NCBI GenBank assembly: GCA_903772945.1
Contig: CAICTM010000368.1
Coordinates: 1 to 64,000 of the forward strand
Reading direction: 5' to 3'
From: Seminavis robusta
Lineage: Eukaryota; Bacillariophyta; Bacillariophyceae; Naviculales; Naviculaceae
Length of the DNA: 64,000 nt
A program made the translations under genes and the position numbers. Numbering within the stretch: position 1 is the stretch's first letter; every line of letters begins with the position of its first letter. This document shows positions 21,599 through 32,751 of this stretch, piece after piece. The notes under the pieces are model-generated. The model did not search any database. It saw only the letters and a list, made by a program, of their open reading frames with translations, and was not told the origin of the DNA.

Positions 21599-22729
21599 CT
21601 ACACTCCAGTCTTATATTTCCAAATACGTACTGTACCATCGTCTCCACAGGACGCCAACAAGGATCCATCATGAGGATGCCAACAGACACTATTGACATC
21701 ACCGTCATGCGACACAACGGAGGCATCCAAGGAAAACAAGGGTCGGTCCGATGTACTCCCTAGAGCTTCTCGGTAAATTTGGATGCGATCATCGCCTCCA
21801 GCGGTCACAATGCGTCCATGACCGGCTTTGGCGGGTGCGTAATCGCAGTCGTAAATGGGGAGTTTGTGATGGGCATCGGGCAATTTTCCGACACATTTCC
21901 AAGCATCATGAGCGTCAATAGCGCCAGCCGTGGCATCAAATTTGAGTATTCCCAGAGATCCATCGGCCGAACAGGAAATGACGCGACCACCTCCGGGAGC
22001 TACCGTAAGCGCCCAAATGGTGGATGTGTGTACATTGGCAATGGATGCGGCACAAAACCATTCTCCACAATCTTCCGCCCAGCATTTGATAGTGTCGTCG
22101 TAGGAAGCACTGAGGACAATTTCCTCGCCATCCCCGAGGATTCCATGAGATGGTGCAAATTGTACCTGTTTGACGTCTCCTTCGTGACCATTCAATACGG
22201 CAATGCATTCAATATCCGTGTCCGATGCTCCCACGGTGCCTGCTAAAAAGCACTCCCAAATCCACACGGACTTGTCGCGACTGCAAGTGGCCAGTAGACT
22301 TCCCGTGGCATTCCAAGCGACGCCCTTGACTTCATTGTCGTGTCCTTCCAATTGAGCGGCGCATTCCCAGCCATCACTGTCATTACTAGTAGTAGATTTC
22401 TCCCAAATGGAGACGGATCCATCAAAGGATGCACTGGCCAAAATCAAGGGACTCAACAACGGCGCAAAGGCAATCGATCGAATGGTTCGTTCATGAATGC
22501 CCGACACGACCGAATCCAATGTCCACTCGCCATTACCAAGCCGTCGCCATACTCGCACCACCAAATCGGGAGGTCCAAAGCACGCCGCCAAATACTGGCC
22601 GTCTTTGGAAAACGCACACTGCCATGCCGCAGATCCACTCGCATACTGCAGCTGTCCTCCAAACGATTTGTTCGGGGGGCACAGCACCTGCACACTGGTC
22701 AGTGACGCTCCTTCTGTTGTTGTTGCCAT
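21599..22729 (-). CDS. CIAO1: CIAO1 homologue, WD40 protein of cytosolic Fe-S assembly
   Basis: An intronless 376-residue protein built of seven WD40 repeats. It resembles CIAO1 (Cia1 in yeast), the beta-propeller subunit of the complex that delivers iron-sulfur clusters to cytosolic and nuclear proteins such as DNA polymerases and helicases. Supporting signs are the order of repeats and phrases typical of this protein: GHDNEVKGVAWN with LLATCSRDKSVWIWE, NGHEGDVKQVQF with LSASYDDTIKCW, and a last blade with HDGDVNSVCWHP and LLASCGDDGTVRIW. Family members are usually 330-360 residues; here loops are slightly longer, for example after the first and third blades. ATG at 22729 is the first start. 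The identification rests on family knowledge; other WD40 proteins are less likely because of the W-C-A and D-C-W pattern. Confidence 0.85.
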   Translation of the reverse strand: MATTTEGASLTSVQVLCPPNKSFGGQLQYASGSAAWQCAFSKDGQYLAACFGPPDLVVRVWRRLGNGEWTLDSVVSGIHERTIRSIAFAPLLSPLILASASFDGSVSIWEKSTTSNDSDGWECAAQLEGHDNEVKGVAWNATGSLLATCSRDKSVWIWECFLAGTVGASDTDIECIAVLNGHEGDVKQVQFAPSHGILGDGEEIVLSASYDDTIKCWAEDCGEWFCAASIANVHTSTIWALTVAPGGGRVISCSADGSLGILKFDATAGAIDAHDAWKCVGKLPDAHHKLPIYDCDYAPAKAGHGRIVTAGGDDRIQIYREALGSTSDRPLFSLDASVVSHDGDVNSVCWHPHDGSLLASCGDDGTVRIWKYKTGV

Positions 22730-23892
22730 TGTTGTTATTAGCTAAGCTAGTAGTATTTGTATTGGTGGTTGGTTGTGGGTTGGATAAGCGCCTTGCCTTG
22801 GGTAATGCTCATGGGAGTGGGCAGCAGCTCTTCTTCTCGTTGGTGTTGGTGTTGGATCCAAACGAACCACAGTAGGGTTCAGGGTTTATTTTTGACAAAA
22901 GGGAAAACTGAAAAATAGGACGACCAAATCCGGAAAGAGTGAATGCCGTACGCACCGTATCCCTCTCTAGTAGCTAGCTAGCTAGCTAGTAGTAGAGAGA
23001 GGATATTACACATCATGAGATGACAGTGAGGGATTTTATCCTGCAGCCGAGGATGTCACGTGCTAGCTTTGCCTGCTTTGGCGGTACAGCTGTACGGCAT
23101 ACCCATGATTGCTAGGCTTGTAGCCTTTGTGCACTGTCTACTGCCAACAGAGTACTACCAGTGAAGTCAAGTCCTTTTACTACTAACTAGTTCCTTGGAT
23201 TGTTAAAAAATCTTACCGGTACCAGTACGGTGAGCAAGTATATTATGGGTTCCACCAATACGTGCGTGGTTCCGAGTTCCGAGAAGCGGTATAGCGGAGA
23301 CAAGAAAACTGGCTGGGGTCTAGCTAGCTTTATAGCTACTACTTGAGAGCGAATGCATACCAGGAGTACCAATAAGGAGAGCAGTAACAAAGATGGTGGT
23401 CACAGGCGCGGTCAGCACACAGCGCACACCGCAGGCTGTTCCAGGTGACTGGCTTCCGTAGCGTGGTTGCTTTATTGATCCTCCAAACCTAAACCCCCAC
23501 TGGCTTCCGTAGACAGCTTCCCTACCGGCAGTGCTGCCGCCGGGGGCTGGGGACTACACGTAGCTAGCTAGCACTGGTAAGATCCTTGGGAGCTAGCCAG
23601 TCCCACAATAATGTGTGTGTGGGAGTTGCTGCCAGACCTTCTTTCAACCTGACACTGAGGAGAATTCGTATCCTGGCGACTGGGAACAACGCAGTTCGGA
23701 AGGGACTCTTGCTTGCTACTTTACTGGATAGATTCACATGATGCCAAGTCTTGTCTTGCTGGGCAGGCCATGTTTGCCTCATTCAAGATATTGTGCGTCC
23801 TCCTCAGAGCCATTTCATCCCACAAAGCAAACAACGCTCAAAAGCAACAACGTCCAATATCACATTAGCAAACCCAATCCCATCAAACCACA
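22730..23892. other. Spacer with CTAG cluster
   Basis: No gene is supported. A CTAG cluster lies at about 22965-22995, and GGTACC or GCTAGC words are scattered through the rest. The first 150 bases are likely the CIAO1 promoter and leader; they are GT-rich and lack a recognisable TATA box. Confidence 0.45.
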
Positions 23893-24222
23893 ATGTTGCT
23901 TCGAGATCACAAATTGGATTGCCTCATTACCAAGGTTGGCGACAACAGGGATAGAACCGATGCAAAACAAGAGACTGAGAGTCGCAGCGTGTCCTTGGAG
24001 TGTGGAACGCCGGGTGCCAAGGACAGCCGCAGCGCATCAAAGGAGGACGCACCAATGAAGGAGGATGAGGAAACTCTAGAAGAAACGACCCAAGCCATGA
24101 TCTCATCCTACAAGGAATGCATGATAAAACAACGAATCTTTCTGGACGAATTGGAACCTTGGCAATCAACAATCGAGCCTCGGCAACTGGAAATCCCTGT
24201 AAAGTTTCTCGATGACTTGTGA
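23893..24222 (+). CDS. Small acidic hypothetical protein, possibly first exon
   Basis: An ATG-initiated frame of 109 residues that I do not recognise. The middle is hydrophilic (KEDAPMKEDEETLEETTQAM), and the last third looks folded (YKECMIKQRIFLDELEPWQ). The stop is immediately part of GTGAGT, a good splice donor, so the frame may continue after an intron. A coding-like stretch in another frame at about 24433-24597 (FAPAELDAFFASHTHTQRS) is a candidate second exon, but I could not find an acceptor that joins the frames cleanly. Treat as tentative. Confidence 0.35.
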   Translation: MLLRDHKLDCLITKVGDNRDRTDAKQETESRSVSLECGTPGAKDSRSASKEDAPMKEDEETLEETTQAMISSYKECMIKQRIFLDELEPWQSTIEPRQLEIPVKFLDDL

Positions 24223-24799
24223 GTGGTGGATGGCTGTCCTTTGGCTGGAAGTTTGTTGGGTCATTGGCTCATTCAAGGCGTCTGAAATTTCACTCGTCAG
24301 ATACATCCTATGCGAGGAACAGGGGGAGAAGCGCTAGCCGCAATTGTACTACTAAAAATTACCAGTCCCATGCTCTTTCGTCTAGTTTCTTTTACATTTA
24401 TAGTAATGCGTTCTTGTCAAGTCCGCTGGCTGGTCAGTGGAAGCCATCCAACAGGTGCAGTCTGTGTCTCCCGACAGCCGTTCTATCCCTCCCTCCCAGA
24501 CCAGGCGCTTGTTCGCACCCGCCGAATTGGATGCCTTCTTCGCCTCGCACACGCACACCCAGCGCTCAGCAAGAACAATACAGCTCCCTCACAAATAGAT
24601 CACCCAGTTATTCGGAACGAACCGAGCCCAGGAGCACGAAACGAGGATCTGCACAATGCGCGCCAGCACTCAGGCATCGCTAGCTAGGGAGGGCAGCCGA
24701 AAGCCGCCAGAAGCCAAACAGAGACATCATCAGGCTAAGGCGGGGACATCATCAAGCTAAACCTTTACCTAGCTCACACAAACTCAAGCCACGGCCTCG

Positions 24800-25369
24800 T
24801 TACTGGGCGAGTTCCTCGGGTAGTTCAGGCTTGACCCGGACTCCTTCCGACAGCAATGCCTCCCTCATTTGATCGACACACCTCACAATATGGTCATCCA
24901 ACACAGCATAGGTAACATGCCTCCAATCCAACCGATTCACAAAGAAAATGTTATCTTCTTCGTCCATCGCAAACCAGGTGGGAATGGGAGTTGCAGCGGC
25001 CATGGCCATGTTCGACTGCAATAACTTCCTCGTAACCTGAAACATGTCAACAGGATCGATCGGAATCTTTATGAAAATGTCCATCCAGTCGATTCCGTCC
25101 ATCTCTCCGGCCTGCAAATGGACTATGCAACCATTGCCGTAATCATAATGGATCTTGCCATCGACGATCGCAGAGGGACGAACAGATGCAAAACCCTCTT
25201 GAAACTGGCCAAAATTTTCAGGAGGTTGGGTGGTACTTTCTAACACCGCGACCTGGCCTTCATCGGGCTGCTGGGCTGGCTCCTGGTCACCGATCATGAT
25301 ACCGGGGCTTTCTTCCGCCTCGCCTTCTTTGGGCTGTTGAATAGGCACCGATTCATCAGCTTGCGACAT
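24800..25369 (-). CDS. Possible CesT/YbjN-fold protein
   Basis: A 189-residue frame when started at ATG 25369 (MSQADESVP). The same frame is open upstream to 25600 with another ATG, which would add 77 residues rich in Ser, Thr and Arg with few acids, like a mitochondrial presequence; I cannot decide between the starts. Residues 1-70 are acidic and glutamine-rich. The rest reads as alternating strands and helices: a helix (FQVTRKLLQSNMAMAAATP), a strand pair (TWFAMDEEDNIFFVNRLDW) and a final helix (HIVRCVDQMREALLSEGV). This order matches the fold of CesT-type secretion chaperones and YbjN-like proteins, but only by shape. No function is proposed. Confidence 0.55.
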   Translation of the reverse strand: MSQADESVPIQQPKEGEAEESPGIMIGDQEPAQQPDEGQVAVLESTTQPPENFGQFQEGFASVRPSAIVDGKIHYDYGNGCIVHLQAGEMDGIDWMDIFIKIPIDPVDMFQVTRKLLQSNMAMAAATPIPTWFAMDEEDNIFFVNRLDWRHVTYAVLDDHIVRCVDQMREALLSEGVRVKPELPEELAQ

Positions 25370-26362
25370 TGTACAAAAAGTAATCCAATTCAACGAATAG
25401 TTTATGAGTCGAGTCCAAAGTTTGCGGCGGCTGGGCTCTTTGGGTCCTGCTGAGTTTGGCTTGGAAATACGCGACTGAAAAGCACGCCTTTCCTGTCGTG
25501 CCAACAAGACGGCTGTGTCCTTTCCTCGTCCAGCGCGATTGTTGCTTGTGGTGGTGAAAGAGGCTGTCTGGGCACCAGCAGAAGTCAAGAGGCGTGGCAC
25601 GACTGCCCCAGCATGGAAAAGAGCTAAGGGCCGAAACTCGTGAGGACCGTGGGGTAGCGTTTGGCGGCGAGACTGGCGCGGAATTGGAATGCTTGTTTTC
25701 CATGCCAGAAGAGCTCAAGAAGTCAGATCTGATTGAAATCAAAGGTCCAGCTCATCAAATGGTCGAAGCCCTTCCCTCTAACTACTAGTTCTGCTTCGTC
25801 CAGCGGCCGGATCCTGCCTGACAAAGCAAAGGCCCATTGCCGACAGACGACGGAGCAAGTGCTGTTTCAAGTCACTGATGCCTCGCGAGGCAGCGGTAGC
25901 GGTGCGCCTTTTAGACATCTATCCGGTATCAATACCTTTTAAGTCTAAAGTTTTCTTTTTAAAAGAAATCATCGAACCAAGATCTCATCTCACAGATGAA
26001 AGCTTTGCCTCAAACAACCACACTATTCCATCACTTTGGAAGCCAAACAAGGCAACTGCATTGCATCTTCAATTGATAATCCAAGCTAAGTTGACTCTAC
26101 AGTAGTCTCTCAAGAAGGAGGCCAATCGTTGGTATCAATAGCAGCTGTCGTATAGTAGGCCCTACCGGAGAATACCTCACGAATACTATGTAACATAAGC
26201 ATGCAAACTTGACTAAGGTGGGCTGTTACCGTTTCAATTTCCCCAACAGAAACCTTGGAACTCACACCAAGGTTTAGAAAGAATGAATAATTCAACTGAG
26301 TCACTCGACTCCAACAATGTGCCTCCTATTGCGCTACTGCAGTGATATCCTGGCTCAACCGA
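25370..26362. other. Intergenic, no gene seen
   Basis: The first 230 bases may encode an N-terminal extension of the minus-strand gene. The remainder holds short overlapping frames only. A phrase near 25880 (GCGAGGCAGCGGTAGCGG) is slightly GC-rich. Nothing else stands out. Confidence 0.4.
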
Positions 26363-28317
26363 TTAGTGATCCAAGTAGTAGCAGAAGCAACCACAATCCT
26401 CTGGGCAAGTGATACACTCAGTCTGACAATCTACTTCCAAAGAAGTGAGCTGGGGAAGCCCACAAATTTCTGTTGGAAGCATACCGGTGAAGTGATTGTC
26501 ATGGAGGTACAATTGAGTCAGATTCTGGAGCAAGCCCAATTCAGAAGGGACCTTTCCAGTGAATCTGTTGCCAGCAACTCCAAATCGAGTCAAATGAGAT
26601 AGCATTCCAACTTCGGATGGCAGCGCTCCTATGAATAGGTTGTCTCTCGCAAAGAAACCTTCCAAGGAGGACAGCGTAGCACAGTCAAATATAGGTTCAA
26701 CAAAAGATGATCAAACGCATCGACCTTTTTCTTACCTTCCAAGGCTGTCAACGTTCCCACTCCGGTAGGGAGTGTGCCCGAGATCATATTCCAGTCCCAA
26801 CTCAAGTAGTCCAGGCGACTCAAGAGGTCAAAGGTATTATCGGGGACGGTACCGGTCAGAATGTCCTGGAAATAGCTCAACTTGGTCAAATTGACCATGT
26901 TCTGCAATGTCCAGGGCAACACCATTTCCAAAGGAACATTCAACTGACCCATCTCGATAAATAGAAAGTTCAGGTTGGACAAAAGCTCAATTTCGGGTGG
27001 GATGGATTCGTCAAAGCCCTCACTCATCGCGTGGGAATGCTCGCCTCCTAGAAGGAGAAGTTGGTGGAAAGTGCCATCTTCGTGGCACAAATTTTTGAGC
27101 CAGTCCTCCGTGTCCATGTTGCCCCAGTAGCACTCCGAGACAGAATAATTCAACCAGTTCTGTTTGTCCGTCGCTAGCCAGTTCTCACCATTCATATTAT
27201 AGTAGTATGCAACAATGGCAAACATCTGCTGGAGACGCCAGTCTTCCAAGTCTTCGAATTCTGGATGTTCAAGGACCCACTGGAAGGCTCGACCATGCAA
27301 GGTGTAGTCTGGAAGCAGTGCTCTCAAGCGCATTACTTTCTCGGTGAGGCTCTGCATGAACTCGGTTGGGCTAGTCGAAGGGCTTGGGGTACTACCCGTA
27401 GGTGAGGAGGACTCTAGGCCTGGAAGGGCAGCACCCACTTCCTCTTCAGGGAGGCCCAACAGCTCATCGCCACCACTGTTGTCAGCATTGCAAGAACCAT
27501 CTCCACAGATTACGGCAACTGCTGTAGCGGCTCCCATTGCGAGGACAAGGACGACGAAGACGTACTTCAGCCAACCCCAACCTTTCTTTGTGAGGTCCAC
27601 CTTCTCGGCTACCTCAATACCTCTGGTTTCTTCCTCTTCCGTGCCAACTTCAACGTCATGATCAGCAGCAGCGGGAACCTCAGTGGCTTGCAAAAGATCT
27701 TCTTCGGTGCTTGGATCCATCCTCCTTGGAGAGACGCCTGGAGGTGGGGTACCACCTGATTCAGCAAAGGCACCAGGCTGACCGATCTCTGGGATGGAGT
27801 CTTTTGTCACAGCCTCAATACTGCCATCTTCATCTTCGTCTTCGTGGTCTTCGTCATCGTTCCTGCCGGTGCCGGTGCCGGTGCTCATAGCCGCACTACG
27901 AGCAGACGGAGGGCCGCCGAACTTCTCCTGAAACGAAGCACGGCGATTCTTGGCTGAGGAGGGAGGGGACTCCACCTGAATGATGGAGTTTGACCCACGT
28001 CTGCTGCCTCTCTTAGCCTGCTTGTCTGCGTCATCTAGTTCTTGAGCAAAGCGCTTGACCTTTTGCAGGTCCCGTCCACGCTCGTCCGCACCTGTCGATT
28101 GATTGTGATTCGAAAGTGAGATCCCATCGCCAGTGGCAGTGGCAAGAGAGGTGGGCTCCATAGCTTGAGGGTCTCCTTTTTCTTCACTCTTGACTTCCAT
28201 GTCCTCCTCCTCGGAAGAGATCTCCTCAGTAGAAGAAACCTCCTTGTTCGCAGAAGAAACCTCCTCGGGTGCCGCTGTAGTGGTGTCAGGGGCGTCTGGT
28301 GTACCGGTGGTCGTCAT
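26363..28317 (-). CDS. Single-pass membrane protein with leucine-rich repeats
   Basis: Two exons, 28317-26736 and 26658-26363, with a 77-base GT-AG intron (26659-26735); joining gives TALEG-FFARDN and 625 residues. The frame is open upstream but its first codon there is TTG, so ATG 28317 is used. Residues 1-245 are disordered and acidic, with serine-rich runs and RRGS and RRAS sites, probably cytoplasmic. One membrane helix spans about 250-271 (YVFVVLVLAMGAATAVAVI). Outside are a plant-type cap (YYYNMNGENW and further W and C residues) and about six leucine-rich repeats of the GxLPxEhGxLxxL kind, then a cysteine-rich end (CITCPEDCGCFC). The topology is N-inside with the repeats outside. No kinase domain is present. 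Such proteins are numerous in diatoms and are suspected surface receptors or adhesins. Confidence 0.85.
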
Positions 28318-28507
28318 GGTGGGCGTACCTGAATTAGATTTGCTTGCTATCGAGAGAACCGATACCAATCTGATTGTGAGACGAGAGGAAAACAGATCGA
28401 ATCGATTTCTGGCATGATCATGAAGCTGCGGGTACTAGCTAGCTAGCAGGGTATCGGAAAAGATTCCTACGATCCCTATAATCGGCCAGGATGTGCAATG
28501 GATTGTC

Positions 28508-28541
28508 TCTGCTACCGGTACCGGTACCGGTACCGGACCTC
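28508..28541. repeat. GGTACC palindrome run
   Basis: The unit ACCGGT/GGTACC repeats about four times without interruption and is self-complementary. Shorter versions recur at 8535-8550, 29240-29265, 37335-37355, 40610-40655 and 55810-55920. Confidence 0.75.
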
Positions 28542-29275
28542 CTACAAGGCAGCAAAAGTCCAGAGAACTCAGATCTCGGTACCAGGTTCCTGCCACCAGT
28601 TTTGGAGGAGGGACGATAATTGTCCCAATATCCACGACAGATCTCCCCAATACAGAAACTGTCGTTAAAGGGCATTTATTTATCGGGAGCTCACGAACCA
28701 TGACTGAACTGAGATTGCCAATTTGGAATCCTTCATGGATCAAAGCGTGAGTATGATGTGAGTATCCAGCTAGCTAGCTAGCTACTATTCGGGTTGAGAA
28801 AGTCGCAGCGAGCCACCTCTATTTCTTTTACAATGGTTATTATTTTAAATGCATGTATCCGCCCCGCCTGGTTTTCTTGCGTACGGGTAAGATACACGGC
28901 TTTCAACAAGACACAAAGGCGGGGGTGGTGTTGGTGTTGGTGTCGAAAGTGTACGAGAATTCCATTGTGAATTATTTGTGAGTGGAGCGGATGGATGGCA
29001 CCGGTACCCTCATACTTTTAATTAAGTTACGGCCGGCAGGGAGCTCATAATCCTGCCCTACTGCCATAGCCACAACCTTCTTGCTGGCTAGCTAGTGGCT
29101 ACTCGTACCTGGAAGCCTTACTATTGCGGTAGCTTGTAGCCATACTGACGTACTTTACGTATGCACAGCTTCGAGTGGTACCAGTACCCCCTTTGGGCCC
29201 CTGAGAGAGCCGAGAGAAAAAACGAAATTTGGGGTGGTACCTATACCTGGTACCTGGTACCGGTACCAGTCTGTT

Positions 29276-29515
29276 CTCTTTACCCCGAGACATTGATATC
29301 TGTAAAGGCTTTGAGCTTTAACCATGACTGCCCCCTGCTACAGTAGCTAGTAGCTAGGCACGGTACAATTAGTTCAACTGCAGCTGTACTGCCTGCCTGG
29401 TAGAGCTCTTTACCCCGAGACATGGATAGATGTAAAGACTTTGAGCTTCAACCACCCTAGCTGCTGTAGCTACGGTAGGCACGGTACAATTAGTTCAACT
29501 GCAGCTGTACTGCTT
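29276..29515. repeat. Two-copy tandem repeat of 130 bp
   Basis: Copies start at 29276 and 29406 with CTCTTTACCCCGAGACAT, and each includes TTTGAGCTT, a GTAGCTA word, and GGCACGGTACAATTAG then TTCAACTGCAGCTGTACTG. The copies differ in the middle by substitutions and small length changes. Confidence 0.8.
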
Positions 29516-29997
29516 GTCGAGCAGCCGCACGCCAAAGAAGACAAACGATCCCGATCCCTATCCATCCACGCTGACCGGCGTGGAAACCTGAACCCTCATG
29601 GGTTCTTCGATGAATGACTCGACTCACAGTTGCCAGACTGGTACCATCTCACAAAATACGAATCTACTCCCACACTTCGCTCACACACAACAAGTACATC
29701 TCTACACTCCACAGGTCATCACCTGCGTTCCTGAAATGGATACCCCACATACATGTCGATTGCACTGCCTTTTCGCAAGATCCACTCTAAGGCAATAGCA
29801 CCCCACGAAGACCGCTCACAGATAGCAACCTTGAATGACACACAACACGCAAGACCGGTCCAACTCTCTCCTTCAGCCATTGAACAGTCGATCGCAAGAA
29901 GGTTGTCTCCTTCTTGCTCACAATTCTTCCTTCAGCCGAGCGCAAGCTAGAACTAGAATAAATTAACCTCTTGCGTCGGCATCAGGGTCTAAATCTC

Positions 29998-32233
29998 TTC
30001 GAAATCCTCGACCATGGCCAACGCTTTATTCTACTCTCGTCGACCGCGCAACCACTGGGACGTTCATGAGTTTGACTACAACGCTCTTCTCAACCGTGTT
30101 GGTGCCAATGCTAACACTGACAGTCGGGCGTCGCAAGCCACACTGTGTGCTTCCGTCACTCGGTCACCCCTCCTCATCGCCTTCGTACTTGACGGTGATA
30201 AGACTACATCCACGTCGGACACTCCCTGTTCACCTACCCAGCTGACTTCGAACGTGTCTCTCCGTACGACAATCTTTCCGTTGTTACTCACTGGAAACGA
30301 CCTCACACCATCGCCCCTGTGATCCTTCCGAACACAGCTTCCAGCGCGTCGCCGACCCTCGTTGCAAGACCTTGGCTATCTTGATGGCCCGGACATGTTG
30401 GGTGCCGATCCACCGAACTTCACTCGGGTCCCCATGGGACGGCGAGGCAGATGTGGACTCCTACCGGCCCGTCGCCTCATGCCCATTCCGCACTACCTGA
30501 CCTCACGAGTCCTCACGCAAGTGCCTACCGGGCGATACTCTATCACCCAGTCCGAAACCTTATTAGGGGAAATAGATGTGATGCGAGACAGAAGATTATC
30601 TCTCGTCCAATGGTTCAAAGAATTTTGACTTCATTGTCTGATATTGATCCCGTAACCGGATGAGTTCGAGATGCGAGGATCTGCTCACAGTGCAGCAAGA
30701 GTAGCATGGTCCTAGACAAACGTGGCTCTCGGTATCCATGGCTGCAGGTATCATGGTAGAGGCGGAGTTCGCGAGAGGTCGAAGAGATTCGAGATGAATA
30801 TGCTTCGTCGCAAGTTTCATCACTAGCGTACCTCAAGCATCTTGGTGAGCGTTGTTCATACCACTTGTCGCGTTCAATCATGCAAGACGACTGTGATGGT
30901 CTGGGTGGAGTCTACAGGCGGTTGTTTGCATGAATTGCGTTACCTTGGTGAGCCCGACGTCGTGTTCATGTTGCGCGATTACGTGGTGTTCGAGCTGGGT
31001 ACTTCGGAGTCCGCGATTCAAAAAACGTGGGACGCGGCGTTGTCTTCATCATGTAAGTACGTTGATGATTCACGTATCCCGACGAGTCGGTAAGCAGTCA
31101 GGTCTTACATATGACGAGTCTGCATGGACATGTAGGTCCGATGCTCGCCATGGCCGTCTAAGACTTGACTTAGGTATTAATTACAAGGCCTGTCTTGTAG
31201 GTGCACGTGGGATGACATGTTATCCAATTTCGGAGTGCCTGCTTATCTATGTTTTGTCGGATGTGTGCCGTTTGTGGCTTGTCAGTGGGCGATGTAACAC
31301 GGCTCTTAGCCTTTGCGACTCGATCTAGATAGGGTTTGAGTTCGATCATGACTGAGTCTCTCGTGAATAGTCATTTGAGACAGGGTTCCAATGACCGCTC
31401 TAGTCATACTAGGTTGATGATGAAACATCGCTCTAGATATTTAGTCAGGTGGAGTACTTCCACGCTACTAGATCATGCTAGACCTTTACGCGTTCCGTTT
31501 TGGATGTGGAGATATGTAGGATTACTACTGAACTACTCTTCACTTTATAGTCTCGCGGAGGCCAGATCTACGATCCTTGATGATGTCTCTCTCGTTGATT
31601 AGTTTTCATAGCTTTCTAATCTCTTTAATTTCATTCTCTCAAACTCAATCGAGATCTTTACACTAGCTTTTAGCGTAGTGCACTTTATTCACTGATAGGT
31701 GTCAAAATAGGGTCTCGTTTTGACCAAAATAAATTTAAGTGGTCATTTCAGATACGAATTGGTCATTTCACCAAGTCTGGCTGAATATAACTATTTGATA
31801 TGAAGAAAAGATTGAAGAATTAAAATTGAATTTTGCAACAGAGGCAACAGTGTTGACCAAATGGCTATTGGTATTATTATGGTTTAATTTTTTAAAGTTG
31901 GTTTGCTTGGGTTGGCACAGTACTGTACTTCAACAGTCCCTAGTACGCTGTATTCGCTCGGAGCATGTACGGAACGTCTGGACCTTGTCTTATCTTTGGC
32001 GGCATCTATCATACAATCTACATAAAGGGCTTCTGCAATAATGGGAACCTATCTGAATGAGTGAGTTCTCATTATTCAGTATATTATTATGTCCTGAGTA
32101 CAGTACACGTGTACCTGGTATCTACCTGGTACGCAATGAGATACATACAGTCAACATTCAGATATATATACAGGGGGGGATTCAGGAATCCAGTAAATAT
32201 AACAGTGTGTCTAAATATAGAGCGTTACTGCTA
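29998..32233. other. Decayed, unrecognised stretch
   Basis: A frame from ATG 30014 (102 residues) starts smoothly but has no known domain, and coding-like wording then shifts between frames to about 31340. After 31600 the DNA is AT-rich, with GGTCATTTC repeated near 31740 and 31770. CTAG and GGTACC words are rare here compared with the flanks, so this may be inserted sequence. I cannot name an element. Confidence 0.35.
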
Positions 32234-32623
32234 CTAACCACTAGTAAAGAACGAGTGGAGAGTGCCATCACGTTTGCGTTTGCCAGCCCTTGTCGCCCTG
32301 GCCATATTCAAGGCTCTGGCAAACCTATCAAGATGCACAGTAGCAGCTTGGTTGATACCCAAGCTGGAGGCACTTTCGGACAGCTTATTGAGCGCCTCTT
32401 CAGCTTCGGCAAATGAGGCAAACACATCGGCAGGTTCCGGGTCAGCGTCCATCGGTTCAGGCTCCTCATCATCAAGGACAGCCAGTTCGGCTTCGGTTGT
32501 TGTCGTTTCCAGCTCTTCTATCTCCTCGTCGATGGTTGCACTGATGACTTCTTCGTTGCGGTTGAATCGGCGCCGTTCATGTTGGCGCCGTTCATGTTGG
32601 TCTAGGTCGGATTGGAGGAATTG
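32234..32623 (-). pseudogene. C-terminal relic of a pogo-like transposase
   Basis: An open frame of 129 codons bounded upstream by a stop, with no ATG at its left edge (the first ATG is internal, at 32452). The N-part is charged and includes a duplicated HERR word (two direct 15-base repeats in the DNA). It then becomes acidic and ends with a helix (HLDRFARALNMARA) and a basic tail followed by DGTLHSFF. Pogo-type DNA transposases commonly end in a PCNA-binding box of the form Q-x-x-(I/L)-x-x-FF; here the first residue is D, not Q, so the box is imperfect. The DDE catalytic part and DNA-binding part are not seen. It could instead be the tail of a host protein with a PCNA box. Confidence 0.45.
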
Positions 32624-32675
32624 TTATGGTTTGCTTGCACTTGTTTTGTTGCTCAGAGAATTGTTTTTGTCTCCT

Positions 32676-32751
32676 CTCTGCCATTCTGCGCAAATCTCGC
32701 GAAAACACCATGAAAAACCCCACGAACGAAGATTTGCGCGGACTGGCAGAG
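32676..32751. repeat. Interrupted inverted repeat (hairpin)
   Basis: CTCTGCCA at 32676-32683 pairs with TGGCAGAG at 32744-32751, and TGCGCAAATC at 32687-32696 pairs with GATTTGCGCG at 32731-32740 except the last base. The loop is about 34 bases. It lies just upstream of the transposase relic and could be a terminal structure or a small MITE. Confidence 0.6.

Larger units (their letters stand above)
28318..29997. other. Spacer rich in GGTACC and CTAG words
   Basis: A run of GGTACCGGTACC words lies at about 28510-28540 and another at 29240-29270, with a CTAG cluster at 28765-28785. A two-copy repeat is listed separately. No coding signal is supported. Confidence 0.5.
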
